A stretch of DNA of 14,413 nt from contig JAESRD010000237.1 of assembly GCA_016764835.1 (NCBI GenBank), positions 1-14,413 of the forward strand, written 5' to 3'. Positions 1 to 6,441 of the stretch are shown piece by piece. Made by a program: the position numbers and the translations under genes. This stretch comes from Paracoccaceae bacterium (GTDB taxonomy: Bacteria; Pseudomonadota; Alphaproteobacteria; Rhodobacterales; Rhodobacteraceae). Under the pieces are notes generated by a model. It searched no databases. It worked only from the letters and a program-made list of their open reading frames with translations, and was not told the origin of the DNA. Every line of letters begins with the position of its first letter. Position 1 is the stretch's first letter.

Positions 1-228
1 GCCGATGGCCGGCGCGCCACGGATCAGCCGCCCGTGCCAACTGGCAAAACCCTGTGCGCCTGGGGCACACATGGCAAGTTATTGAACCGTGGAGCGCAGG
101 TCGAGGCCGCGTTGCGCGCCTCTGGCAGGCCGTTGCATATGCTTGGCCTTACCCGTGACGGCCACCCACGCCATCCGCTCTATGTCAGCTATGCCACCCG
201 CCCGGTGCTTTGGACTGCCGCGCCTTAG
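1..228 (+). CDS. DUF1643-type protein, C-terminal part (5' end outside window)
   Basis: The frame is open from the first base to the TAG at 226-228, so this is the last 75 codons of a gene that starts upstream. A GTG at 34 is internal to that open frame and is unlikely to be the true start. The residues CAWGTHG, followed about 30 residues later by LGLTRDGHPRHPLYV, match the conserved C-terminal signature of the DUF1643 family as I know it (AWG near a G(L)T.DG.P.HPLY block). The biochemical function of DUF1643 is unknown; members are small soluble proteins. It lies on the plus strand, 139 bp before the RTX gene, and has no evident link to the flagellar genes. Family assignment is by motif recognition only. 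Confidence 0.75.
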   Translation, partial: ADGRRATDQPPVPTGKTLCAWGTHGKLLNRGAQVEAALRASGRPLHMLGLTRDGHPRHPLYVSYATRPVLWTAAP

Positions 229-367
229 GTAAAAGTTAACGCAGTGGTTAACCGACTTGCCCGTATTAACACCTTGTGCGGCAGCTTTGTGTTAGAACGT
301 TTATAGAACGCCCCGGCTCTGCTTATTCTGGCAGTTGTACGGGTGCATATATAAAATATCGGAACAC
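229..367 (+). promoter_or_regulatory. Intergenic region upstream of the RTX gene, with three TTAAC elements
   Basis: This 139-bp gap must contain the RTX gene's own promoter if that gene is not co-transcribed with the DUF1643 gene. TTAAC occurs three times in the same orientation, at 236-240, 248-252 and 266-270. The first copy sits in GTTAAC and the second in the 8-bp palindrome GGTTAACC (246-253). The spacing of the first pair (TTAA-N8-TTAA) is one base longer than the CtrA consensus TTAA-N7-TTAA, so a CtrA site is possible but not convincing. The last 30 bases are AT-rich (TATATAAAATAT near 348-359). I could not assign a clear -35/-10 pair. Confidence 0.35.
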
Positions 368-1261
368 ATGATGATCGCCATCCTGGGCCTTTTGGGTCTC
401 GCATTTGCCAGTCTCGCTTTCGTCCCGGCAATTGTCGACGATGACGAGGATGACGACGACGCGGTAACAGATGAAAATGAGACCGAGCTTGAAACAACCT
501 CGCTCGACGCGCTCTACAGTGAAGACGAGGATGATGATGTCGCCCCACCGGGCCTGACGGATGATGTCTTCTTTGGAGGCGATGATGATGACATGTTCGA
601 CGGCGAAGACGGCGACGATTATCTTGATGGCGGCGGCGGCGATGACCTGCTGATCGGCGGTAACGGCGATGATGATTTGCACGGCGCGGCCGGTAATGAC
701 GCGCTCACCGGCGATGGCGGCGATGATGAACTCTTTGGCCATGTTGGCGATGATGTGCTCAGCGGTGGCGCGGGCGATGACACGCTGAGCGGCGGCGGTG
801 GCGCTGATATTATTGACGGTGGCGCCGGTAATGACGCGCTTTCAGGCTCGCTTGATGATGACAGTCTTGCCGGGGGCGCGGGCGATGACGTGCTGCATGG
901 CGGCGCGGGCAATGATATTGTTGACGGTGTGTCAGGCGAAACCGAGCCGGGGTCAGATTTTCTGAATGGCGGCGCGGGCGATGACCAGCTGTTCGGCGGC
1001 GCGGGTGATTGGATGAATGGCGGCACGGGTGCCGACGCATTTACCATATCGGCGCAGGCTTCGGGCAGCGCCGTGATCGAAGATTATGCGCCGGAGGAAG
1101 ACAAGCTGGTTGTGCTTTATGATCCTGCCTTTGCCCCACCAACGCTGACAACCCAAAGCGACGGCGGCGGCACAACGCTGTTGGCCAATGGTCAAGCGAT
1201 CGGCTATCTGCTCGGCACCGATGAGATCGACCTGTCGCTGGTCGAATTTCGACCAAGCTAA
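368..1261 (+). CDS. RTX-type (hemolysin-type repeat) calcium-binding protein, 297 aa
   Basis: The start chosen is the ATG at 368 (ATG ATG; GGAA lies four bases upstream). An in-frame TTG at 335 would add 11 residues without a ribosome site. From the ATG: residues 1-23 form a hydrophobic segment (signal anchor or signal peptide); residues 24-65 form a strongly acidic linker with runs of Asp; residues 70-223 hold about 15 degenerate nonapeptide repeats of the GGxGxDxLx type; residues 224-297 form a C-terminal domain with a VIEDY..EEDKLVV segment typical of RTX C-termini. In this family the repeats form a calcium-binding parallel beta-roll, and proteins are usually exported by type I secretion. 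An N-terminal hydrophobic segment is unusual for type I substrates, so it may instead be membrane-anchored. There is no enzymatic domain. It converges with the flagellar operon and overlaps its last gene by four bases (CTAA). Its role is unknown. Confidence 0.85.
   Translation: MMIAILGLLGLAFASLAFVPAIVDDDEDDDDAVTDENETELETTSLDALYSEDEDDDVAPPGLTDDVFFGGDDDDMFDGEDGDDYLDGGGGDDLLIGGNGDDDLHGAAGNDALTGDGGDDELFGHVGDDVLSGGAGDDTLSGGGGADIIDGGAGNDALSGSLDDDSLAGGAGDDVLHGGAGNDIVDGVSGETEPGSDFLNGGAGDDQLFGGAGDWMNGGTGADAFTISAQASGSAVIEDYAPEEDKLVVLYDPAFAPPTLTTQSDGGGTTLLANGQAIGYLLGTDEIDLSLVEFRPS
575..1036 (+). repeat. Tandem degenerate 27-bp repeats encoding GGxGxDxLx units
   Basis: The coding sequence repeats in 27-bp steps with recurring GGCGGCGCGGGCGATGAC-like blocks, matching the nonapeptide period of RTX proteins. 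Copies are diverged: several have lost a glycine or gained acidic residues (GSLDDD), and one is interrupted by a VSGETEPGS insertion near 930-952. The array is therefore an old protein repeat rather than a recent DNA expansion. Confidence 0.8.
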
Positions 1262-1650
1262 AGCCCTTGGCGCTCGGCTTTGCGCGCCAGCTCAATGACA
1301 AACTGCTTTTTCGCTTTTTTGGCCAGAGACTTACTAGCCTCTGCCCGGCCAAATGCCATGCGCAACCGCATTTTTACCGGCTCTTCTGCCGCGCGCAGAC
1401 GCGCCAGCTCAGCGTTTAGCGCAATACGGCGCGTGTCTATCCAGCGGTGCCAAAGCATATCGGCGCCCGCCCGCATGGCTGGGTCATCTTCTGGCAAAGA
1501 ATGCGCCCGGTCGTGGCGGTCTTGCTCGAGCGCGGCGATCTGTTCGACGATAGCGCGCTGTTTGGCCTGCAACGCTGCAAGCTCGGCTTGCACCGCGCGA
1601 AACCCGGCACCTGTCAGCTCAGACAACGCCCTCATATCGGCTTTGCTCAT
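1258..1650 (-). CDS. Small coiled-coil flagellar protein, candidate FliJ (130 aa)
   Basis: Not securely recognised. The protein is soluble, highly charged and almost entirely helical. A first heptad-like helix spans residues about 6-45. A loop SLPEDDP at 51-57 is followed by a Trp-containing segment (67-70) and a second long helix (about 72-125) rich in Ala, Arg, Lys and Glu. Length (FliJ is about 150 aa), the two-helix antiparallel coiled-coil layout and the basic C-terminal half fit FliJ/YscO-type export stalk proteins, which bind FlhA and the ATPase FliI. It is the last gene of the flhA-fliR-flhB operon, and its ATG overlaps the flhB stop as ATGA (1647-1650), so its synthesis is tied to FlhB. 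Its stop codon overlaps that of the convergent RTX gene. FliJ is inferred from shape and context; an unrelated chaperone is the main alternative. The gene and its flagellar context are more certain than the name. Confidence 0.8.
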   Translation of the reverse strand: MSKADMRALSELTGAGFRAVQAELAALQAKQRAIVEQIAALEQDRHDRAHSLPEDDPAMRAGADMLWHRWIDTRRIALNAELARLRAAEEPVKMRLRMAFGRAEASKSLAKKAKKQFVIELARKAERQGL

Positions 1651-2738
1651 GGGTTTCTCACTTTAGCTGCTCGTTTACGGATCGATTCGGAAAAGCGGAT
1701 CGCGGCAGCGGCGGCACGGTAATGCTCGCGGCCAATCTCTTCGCCAATACCAACCGTGGCATAAAGCGCCCGGGCAGCAGGCGGATCAGAGCGGATGGGG
1801 ATGCCATTTTCTGCGGCAATTTCGCGGATCTTGGCGGCAATATCATCAGCCCCTTTGGCGCAACAGATCGGCGCACGGCCCGAGGTGCGGTCCCATGATA
1901 GGGCGACGGCGTAGTGCGTCGGATTGACCAGCACCACATCAGCATTTGGCACTTCGGCTAACATCTGGTTCATCGCCAGCATGATCGCCTTTTGCCGCCG
2001 TTGCGCCTTAAGCTGCGGGTCGCCCTCGGCCTGCTTTGCCTCATCGGTCATTTCTTTGCGGCTCATCGACAGCTTGCGCGTATGTTCCGCCTTTTGAAAC
2101 ATGTAATCAATCACGCCAAGCGTCAGAGCGACGAAGAAAACGATCTGCATGAGGCTAAGCGTCATCTTGGCCATCTCTATCGAGACTTGCGCTGGCGAAA
2201 GTTGCATAGTTGATACTAGCCGTGGCAGTTGTGCCTTAAGGTAGAAGCTAACAATGGTCATATAGATGCACAGCTTCGAGAAGCTTTTGAAGAACTCAAA
2301 CAGCCCGGTGCGGCCAAATTTGTTTTTAATCGCCGTCTTGGGCGAGATCCGGCTCATCTTGGGGATGATCTTGTCGGGGGCGACCACAAAGGCCTGCTGC
2401 GCCAGAATGGTCAAGACAACCAGCGCCATCGGAATAGCAAACCAAGGCGCGGCACCGATCACGGTTTCTTTTGCCAAAGTGCCGACCAACACCTGCGGCC
2501 CGCCGTTAAACATGCGTTCCGACATTTCGGTGACATGGGCCAGCGGCGCGGTCAGCGTGCTGCCCAGCTTGACCATCGATTCTGCGCCAAAGGCGTAGGC
2601 CGCTACCAAAATTCCGCCATAGCCAGCCGCTGTCATCAGATCAACTGACTTTACGATATCGCCTTTTTTGCGGGCGTCATCGAGCTTCTTTTGGGAGGGG
2701 TCAAAGGGTTTTTCACTGCTGTCGTCTTCGTCGCTCAT
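1647..2738 (-). CDS. flhB: Flagellar type III export protein FlhB (363 aa)
   Basis: FlhB is an integral component of the flagellar export gate in the cytoplasmic membrane and switches substrate specificity from rod/hook to filament proteins. The N-terminus contains the typical charged segment (SSEKPFDPSQKKLDDARKKG). About four membrane segments follow (roughly 35-55, 85-118, 150-170, 190-212), and then the cytoplasmic domain. The autocleavage motif NPTH is at residues 272-275, as in VNPTHYAVAL, and the conserved AKGAD...KIREIA...IP....DPP.ARALY block follows. Length is normal for the family. I chose the ATG at 2738 rather than an upstream in-frame ATG at 2789: it overlaps the fliR stop as ATGA (2735-2738), and the protein then begins with the family's acidic/charged N-terminus. 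An unusual feature is a Cys pair at 292-293, just before the AKGAD block. Confidence 0.97.
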   Translation of the reverse strand: MSDEDDSSEKPFDPSQKKLDDARKKGDIVKSVDLMTAAGYGGILVAAYAFGAESMVKLGSTLTAPLAHVTEMSERMFNGGPQVLVGTLAKETVIGAAPWFAIPMALVVLTILAQQAFVVAPDKIIPKMSRISPKTAIKNKFGRTGLFEFFKSFSKLCIYMTIVSFYLKAQLPRLVSTMQLSPAQVSIEMAKMTLSLMQIVFFVALTLGVIDYMFQKAEHTRKLSMSRKEMTDEAKQAEGDPQLKAQRRQKAIMLAMNQMLAEVPNADVVLVNPTHYAVALSWDRTSGRAPICCAKGADDIAAKIREIAAENGIPIRSDPPAARALYATVGIGEEIGREHYRAAAAAIRFSESIRKRAAKVRNP

Positions 2739-3517
2739 GGCAGAGCCGCAAACGGAGAAGCCATGAAGCTGAACAGCGCTTTTGCCCAAAGTGGGAGGAT
2801 CAGCGGCACGGCGGCGAAGAGCAGAATAAGCCCCCCGGCCGTAGCAGCAGGCGCGCCGACAAAGCTGACCATCAGCTGTGGCATCGCCTTGTTTATAACC
2901 CCAAGGGTGATGTTATAGACCAACCCGGCAATGACAAAGGGTGCAGCAAGACTGAAGGCCAGCGCAAAGCTATGCGCTATCTGGGCCAGCCCGGCTTCGG
3001 CAACATTGGCCGGTGATGGCGGCGTGCCGGGCGGCACCAAATTGTAGCTCTCAATCATATAGGCCGCCGCATAAATATGCAGATCGAGAATTGAGATCAG
3101 CGCCAGCGCGCCGATTGTCAGCACATGGCCCATGGCCGGCTGCGGGTCAATGCCAGCCGAGCCGCCAAAGATCTGACTAAGGGAGGTTGATTGCGCAGCG
3201 ATAGAGCCCGCCGTTTGCAGCGCGAAGACGAACAGCCGCAGCAACAGGCCAAAGAACAGGCCCGCGAGGACTTCGGCACCACATTGACCAACAATTGCGC
3301 CGGGGTTTTGTGGCACAGGGCCGATCATCGGCGACACAGCCGGGGCAACAACGGCAGAAAAGGCGACGACCAGCGCCAAACGCACCCGCATTGGCACGCT
3401 TTGCTCGCCAAAGGCGGGCAAGAGGCCAACGATTGCGCCAATGCGCAAAAACACAAGCAGCCCGCCCCAAAAGGCATCTTCCAGAAACAGCGTAATATCA
3501 GCGCCGGTCAGGCTCAT
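2735..3517 (-). CDS. fliR: Flagellar type III export protein FliR (260 aa)
   Basis: FliR is a hydrophobic export-gate protein that completes the FliP/FliQ/FliR pore in the membrane within the MS ring. The sequence has about six hydrophobic segments. The N-terminal block FLRIGAIVGLLPAFGEQSVPMRVRLALVVAFS is typical of FliR (positions 23-56, with the conserved R and P of PxRVR). The C-terminal half carries FAIxxG-like and INKAMPQLMVSFVGAPA segments seen in the family. Length is normal. Its ATG overlaps the flhA stop as ATGA (3514-3517) and its stop overlaps the flhB start, so it is translationally coupled on both sides. Its usual partners FliP and FliQ are not adjacent: FliP is on the other strand 10 kb away and FliQ is outside the window. 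Confidence 0.95.
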   Translation of the reverse strand: MSLTGADITLFLEDAFWGGLLVFLRIGAIVGLLPAFGEQSVPMRVRLALVVAFSAVVAPAVSPMIGPVPQNPGAIVGQCGAEVLAGLFFGLLLRLFVFALQTAGSIAAQSTSLSQIFGGSAGIDPQPAMGHVLTIGALALISILDLHIYAAAYMIESYNLVPPGTPPSPANVAEAGLAQIAHSFALAFSLAAPFVIAGLVYNITLGVINKAMPQLMVSFVGAPAATAGGLILLFAAVPLILPLWAKALFSFMASPFAALP

Positions 3518-5604
3518 GCAGCAACCAGCCCCACCAAAGCGGGGCGCGCATCAACGCCGATCTCTTCAAATGACAGAACCGGGTTTGGAATGCCCTTCGC
3601 TGTCATCACCGTGCGCAAGAATCGCCGCCGCCGCATAGAGGTAACAACTGCCGGATACGCGCCGCTTTCGGCGGCATGACCTATGCGCTCAGCAATGCCA
3701 TTGGCAAGGCGGTTAAAGTCCTCCGGCGGCAGGGCGACATCAGCCGACCCGCGTTCACCGGGCACTTGGTAGGTAATGAACACATCTTCCCATTCAGGGG
3801 CCAATTGCACCAGTGGGATCGTGCCATCATCGCGGCGCAGTTCAGCCACCAGCTGAAAGCCCAAACGTTGGCGCACATGTTCGGCAATCGCCTCAGCGCC
3901 TGTATGCATTTGGCGGCCCTCAGCGGTCGCCTCGATGATCAGGGTCAGGTTGCGGATAGAGACCCGCTCTTCGAGCAGCAGGCGCAGCACCGACAAGAGC
4001 AGGTCTGGCGGCACTTTGTCAGGGATCAGCTCATCGATCAGCCGCCGGTTTGCGGCAGAGCGGCTGGCATCTGTTAGGTTTGTCATTTCGTCGAGTAAGC
4101 GGCGCAGTGACTTAAGGGTCATCCGCCGCGAGAAGTTGCGTTTGATGATCTCAAGCAGATGCGTGGCCAAGACTTCAGCCGGCCAAACGGTGGTCATGCC
4201 AGCCAGCGCCGCGCGCTCTTGGTCTGCCGGGCCGATCCAACGGGCGGGCGCGCCGTAAACCGGCTCTTTGACATCTTCTCCAATCAGATCATCGGCTTCA
4301 GTGCCTGAAAGCAGGGCCAGAAGGCGGCCGGGGCGCAGATGGTCTCTGACCTGTTCAACACCTTGAATACGTACAAGATAAGTGCCGTCAGGCAGCGCCG
4401 CATTATCGGTGAGCCTTATTTCTGGTAAAATCAGGCCAAAGCCGGTGGCGACATGGTTGCGCATATTGGCAATACGGGCGTCGAGCCCGGTGGCCGGGTC
4501 GAGCACCATATCGACAAGATCGGGGGCAAACTCGACATGAATATCGTCGAGATCAAGCATGTCACCCATCGAGGCTTGCGGGGCCGGTTCTTGTGTCGAT
4601 GCCGAGCCGTCTGCGCCGGTATCTTGGGCATCTTCAGACTTGTTCACAATTCGGTAGGTGGCGAAGCCGAGCACCGATGCGCCAAGCAAAAACGGAAAGA
4701 AGGGCAGACCGGGCACCAGTGCGAACAGCAACATAAGGGCGGCCACTGTGCCAAGCGCTGCCGGATGTTTGCCCAGCTGCGAAAAGATAGCGACATCTGT
4801 CGCGCCCTTTTCACCGCCACGAGCCAGTAACAAAGCCGAGGCAATAGAAATGATCACAGATGGGATCTGGTTGACCAACCCGTCACCGACAGTGAGAATT
4901 GCAAAGGTTTCAAAGGCAACGCCCAGCGCCATATCATGGACGACAATGCCATTGATCAGCCCGACAATCAGGTTGAGCGCGGTGATCAGCAGGCCAGCAA
5001 CCGCATCGCCCTTCACAAACTTTGAAGCACCGTCGAGCGAACCAAAGAAGGTGGTTTCGGCCTGCTCAAGCTCGCGGCGTTCTTTGGCCTCTTGGTGGTC
5101 GATCGCCCCGGCTGACATGTCTGCGTCAATGGCCAGCTGTTTGCCGGGCATCGCGTCGAGTGCAAAACGGGCACCGACCTCGGCCATGCGAGTGGCACCT
5201 TTGTTAATGACAATGAAGTTGACGATCAGCAATACGCCAAAGACGACAAGGCCGAGCATGACCGAGCCGCCCATGACGAAATTGGCAAAACCTTCTATCA
5301 CATCGCCCGCAGCTGATGTGCCGGTATGGCCTTCACCAATGATCAGCTTGGTGGACGAGACATTGAGCGAGAGCCGCAGCATGAGCGAGGCAAGCAGCAC
5401 AGATGGAAAGGCCGAAAAGTCGAGCGGGCGCTCAATGAACAGGGTGACTGTAAACATCAGGATCGCCAGCGCGAAAGATGCGGCAAGGCCGATATCAAGG
5501 ATCCAGGATGGCACGGGCAGGATCATCATAATGATGATCGCCATGAGCGCCAATGCCAGCAAAATAGTGGGTTGAAACAGTTGCTTAATAGAAAATGATT
5601 TCAT
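3514..5604 (-). CDS. flhA: Flagellar type III export protein FlhA (696 aa)
   Basis: FlhA is the large nonameric export-gate protein that couples proton flow to protein export and docks chaperone-substrate complexes. Residues 1-330 contain the eight expected membrane segments. The FHIPEP signature region is around residues 75-105 (LRLSLNVSSTKLIIGEG). MPGKQLAIDADMSAG lies at 152-166, and the conserved KGDAVAGL has Asp200, which corresponds to the functionally important Asp208 of Salmonella FlhA. After a low-complexity linker (about 335-355), residues 360-690 form the cytoplasmic substrate-docking domain. Length is standard. The ATG at 5602-5604 is preceded by GGGGGATG, a strong ribosome site that overlaps the end of the preceding transglycosylase gene (stop at 5608-5610). 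It is followed by fliR with an ATGA overlap. Confidence 0.98.
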   Translation of the reverse strand: MKSFSIKQLFQPTILLALALMAIIIMMILPVPSWILDIGLAASFALAILMFTVTLFIERPLDFSAFPSVLLASLMLRLSLNVSSTKLIIGEGHTGTSAAGDVIEGFANFVMGGSVMLGLVVFGVLLIVNFIVINKGATRMAEVGARFALDAMPGKQLAIDADMSAGAIDHQEAKERRELEQAETTFFGSLDGASKFVKGDAVAGLLITALNLIVGLINGIVVHDMALGVAFETFAILTVGDGLVNQIPSVIISIASALLLARGGEKGATDVAIFSQLGKHPAALGTVAALMLLFALVPGLPFFPFLLGASVLGFATYRIVNKSEDAQDTGADGSASTQEPAPQASMGDMLDLDDIHVEFAPDLVDMVLDPATGLDARIANMRNHVATGFGLILPEIRLTDNAALPDGTYLVRIQGVEQVRDHLRPGRLLALLSGTEADDLIGEDVKEPVYGAPARWIGPADQERAALAGMTTVWPAEVLATHLLEIIKRNFSRRMTLKSLRRLLDEMTNLTDASRSAANRRLIDELIPDKVPPDLLLSVLRLLLEERVSIRNLTLIIEATAEGRQMHTGAEAIAEHVRQRLGFQLVAELRRDDGTIPLVQLAPEWEDVFITYQVPGERGSADVALPPEDFNRLANGIAERIGHAAESGAYPAVVTSMRRRRFLRTVMTAKGIPNPVLSFEEIGVDARPALVGLVAA

Positions 5605-5607
5605 GTT

Positions 5608-6306
5608 TCATCCCCCGCTTTCAATTGGAACAAGTGAGCCGAGCGCGCCGCTCGTGCTGCCACGCAATAATGGATAGGTGTTGACCCGTGGTTCGGCTTG
5701 GGCGCGGGCCAGCCTTGTTGGTGGCCGATCGCCACCCACGGCGATTGGGCCACCCTCCGGCAGGGCGGCACGAATGGCGCTAAAGCGGCGACGGTAGCGC
5801 GCGGCATAGACTTCGGTACGGGAGTGGTAAGCCCCGGCGGCCTTGGTCCAATCGCCGAGTTCGCGGTGCAGATCAGAGAGGAAACCGGCCGCATAGAGCG
5901 CGTTTTCTAGCGGGTCAAACATGGCATCGACAGAGGCAAAATGCTCGCCGTGCCAGCGGTGGTTGATCTGAAAACAGCCAATGTCAAAGCTGCGCGAGCC
6001 GGTGGCTTGGCGCTCTAACGCCCATTGAAGCGCCTCTGAGCGGCTGTCAAACCAGCGGCCTTCGCCCTCCACATTGACTGTCCATGGCCATGGCCGCAGA
6101 TCATTGCCACTGCCGCGCCCGGTTTCTGTGCGCGAAATGGCATAGAGCACCGAGACCGGCACCCCGGTTTGCTGGGCGGCGCTGCGGGCTGCGGCGTCGC
6201 AAATATCGGAAGGGTCGGCGGCGCCGAGCGACGCCGAGGCCAGAAACCAGCCAAGGGCTGGAAAGCAGAAATGCCAAAGCTGGCATATCACCTGAAGTGA
6301 TCTCAT
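5608..6306 (-). CDS. Secreted lytic transglycosylase, probably flagellum-specific (232 aa)
   Basis: The N-terminal 30 residues are a Sec-type signal peptide (hydrophobic core FCFPALGWFLASAS, likely cut near ASLGAA). Residues about 38-180 form an SLT (lysozyme-like) fold. The catalytic Glu is most likely Glu61 in ISRTETG. GCFQINHRWHG at 110-120 corresponds to the G.(M/F)QIN motif, and AGAYHSR at 157-163 corresponds to the usual AYN.G motif, here with His instead of Asn. Such enzymes cut peptidoglycan glycan strands in the periplasm. In alphaproteobacteria FlgJ usually lacks its muramidase domain, and a separate enzyme (SltF in Rhodobacter sphaeroides) lets the rod cross the wall. The position three bases before flhA supports the same role. 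The residues after 185 (Pro/Arg/Gly-rich tail) are not recognisable. It starts the operon transglycosylase-flhA-fliR-flhB-FliJ-like. Whether it is an SltF orthologue is inferred. Confidence 0.88.
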   Translation of the reverse strand: MRSLQVICQLWHFCFPALGWFLASASLGAADPSDICDAAARSAAQQTGVPVSVLYAISRTETGRGSGNDLRPWPWTVNVEGEGRWFDSRSEALQWALERQATGSRSFDIGCFQINHRWHGEHFASVDAMFDPLENALYAAGFLSDLHRELGDWTKAAGAYHSRTEVYAARYRRRFSAIRAALPEGGPIAVGGDRPPTRLARAQAEPRVNTYPLLRGSTSGALGSLVPIESGG

Positions 6307-6441
6307 TTCATCGCGCTTTCTGCTGCAATGCGGTTAGAATTTGTTCAATATCTATGGCTAAGGCGTTTAAAATTCGTAAGAATTTGCGAGCAAGTGGCTT
6401 TCTTTTCAGAAAATTTCAGGCCACAAAATTTCGGGATTCAG
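6307..6441 (-). promoter_or_regulatory. AT-rich gap with a dyad and repeated octamers, probable promoter of the export-gate operon
   Basis: This is one of only two clear non-coding gaps inside the minus-strand block. It is much richer in A/T than the surrounding genes. It holds a perfect 6-bp-arm dyad, AAATTC-GTAA-GAATTT, at 6370-6385, and two exact copies of AAAATTTC at 6410-6417 and 6425-6432 that start 15 bases apart. On the minus strand a weak -35/-10-like pair, TTGCTC-N17-TTAAAC, overlaps the dyad. I found no sigma-54 (TGGC-N8-TTGC) or sigma-28 pattern. The combination suggests a promoter with operator sites for the transglycosylase-flhA operon, but no known regulator can be named. The dyad has AT-only ends and no T-tract, so it is not a standard terminator. 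Confidence 0.4.

Noticed and set aside
575..1036. CRISPR-like or satellite array
   Set aside because: The 27-bp period is in frame with RTX nonapeptides, and copies are diverged without spacers; it is a protein repeat.
619..1047. 142-codon minus-strand frame opposite the RTX repeats, rich in Pro and Ser
   Set aside because: The periodic SSPAPP-like translation is the complement of the GGxGDD repeats, not an independent protein.
4658..5575. 305-codon open frame on the plus strand opposite flhA
   Set aside because: It is antisense to the membrane region of flhA, its translation is Ser/Thr/Ala/Pro-rich with no domain pattern, and flhA is unmistakable. It is a shadow of high-GC codon use.
6307..6441. 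Sigma-54 or sigma-28 flagellar promoter in the AT-rich gap
   Set aside because: No TGGC-N8-TTGC or TAAA-N15-GCCGATAA-like arrangement with acceptable spacing is visible on the minus strand.
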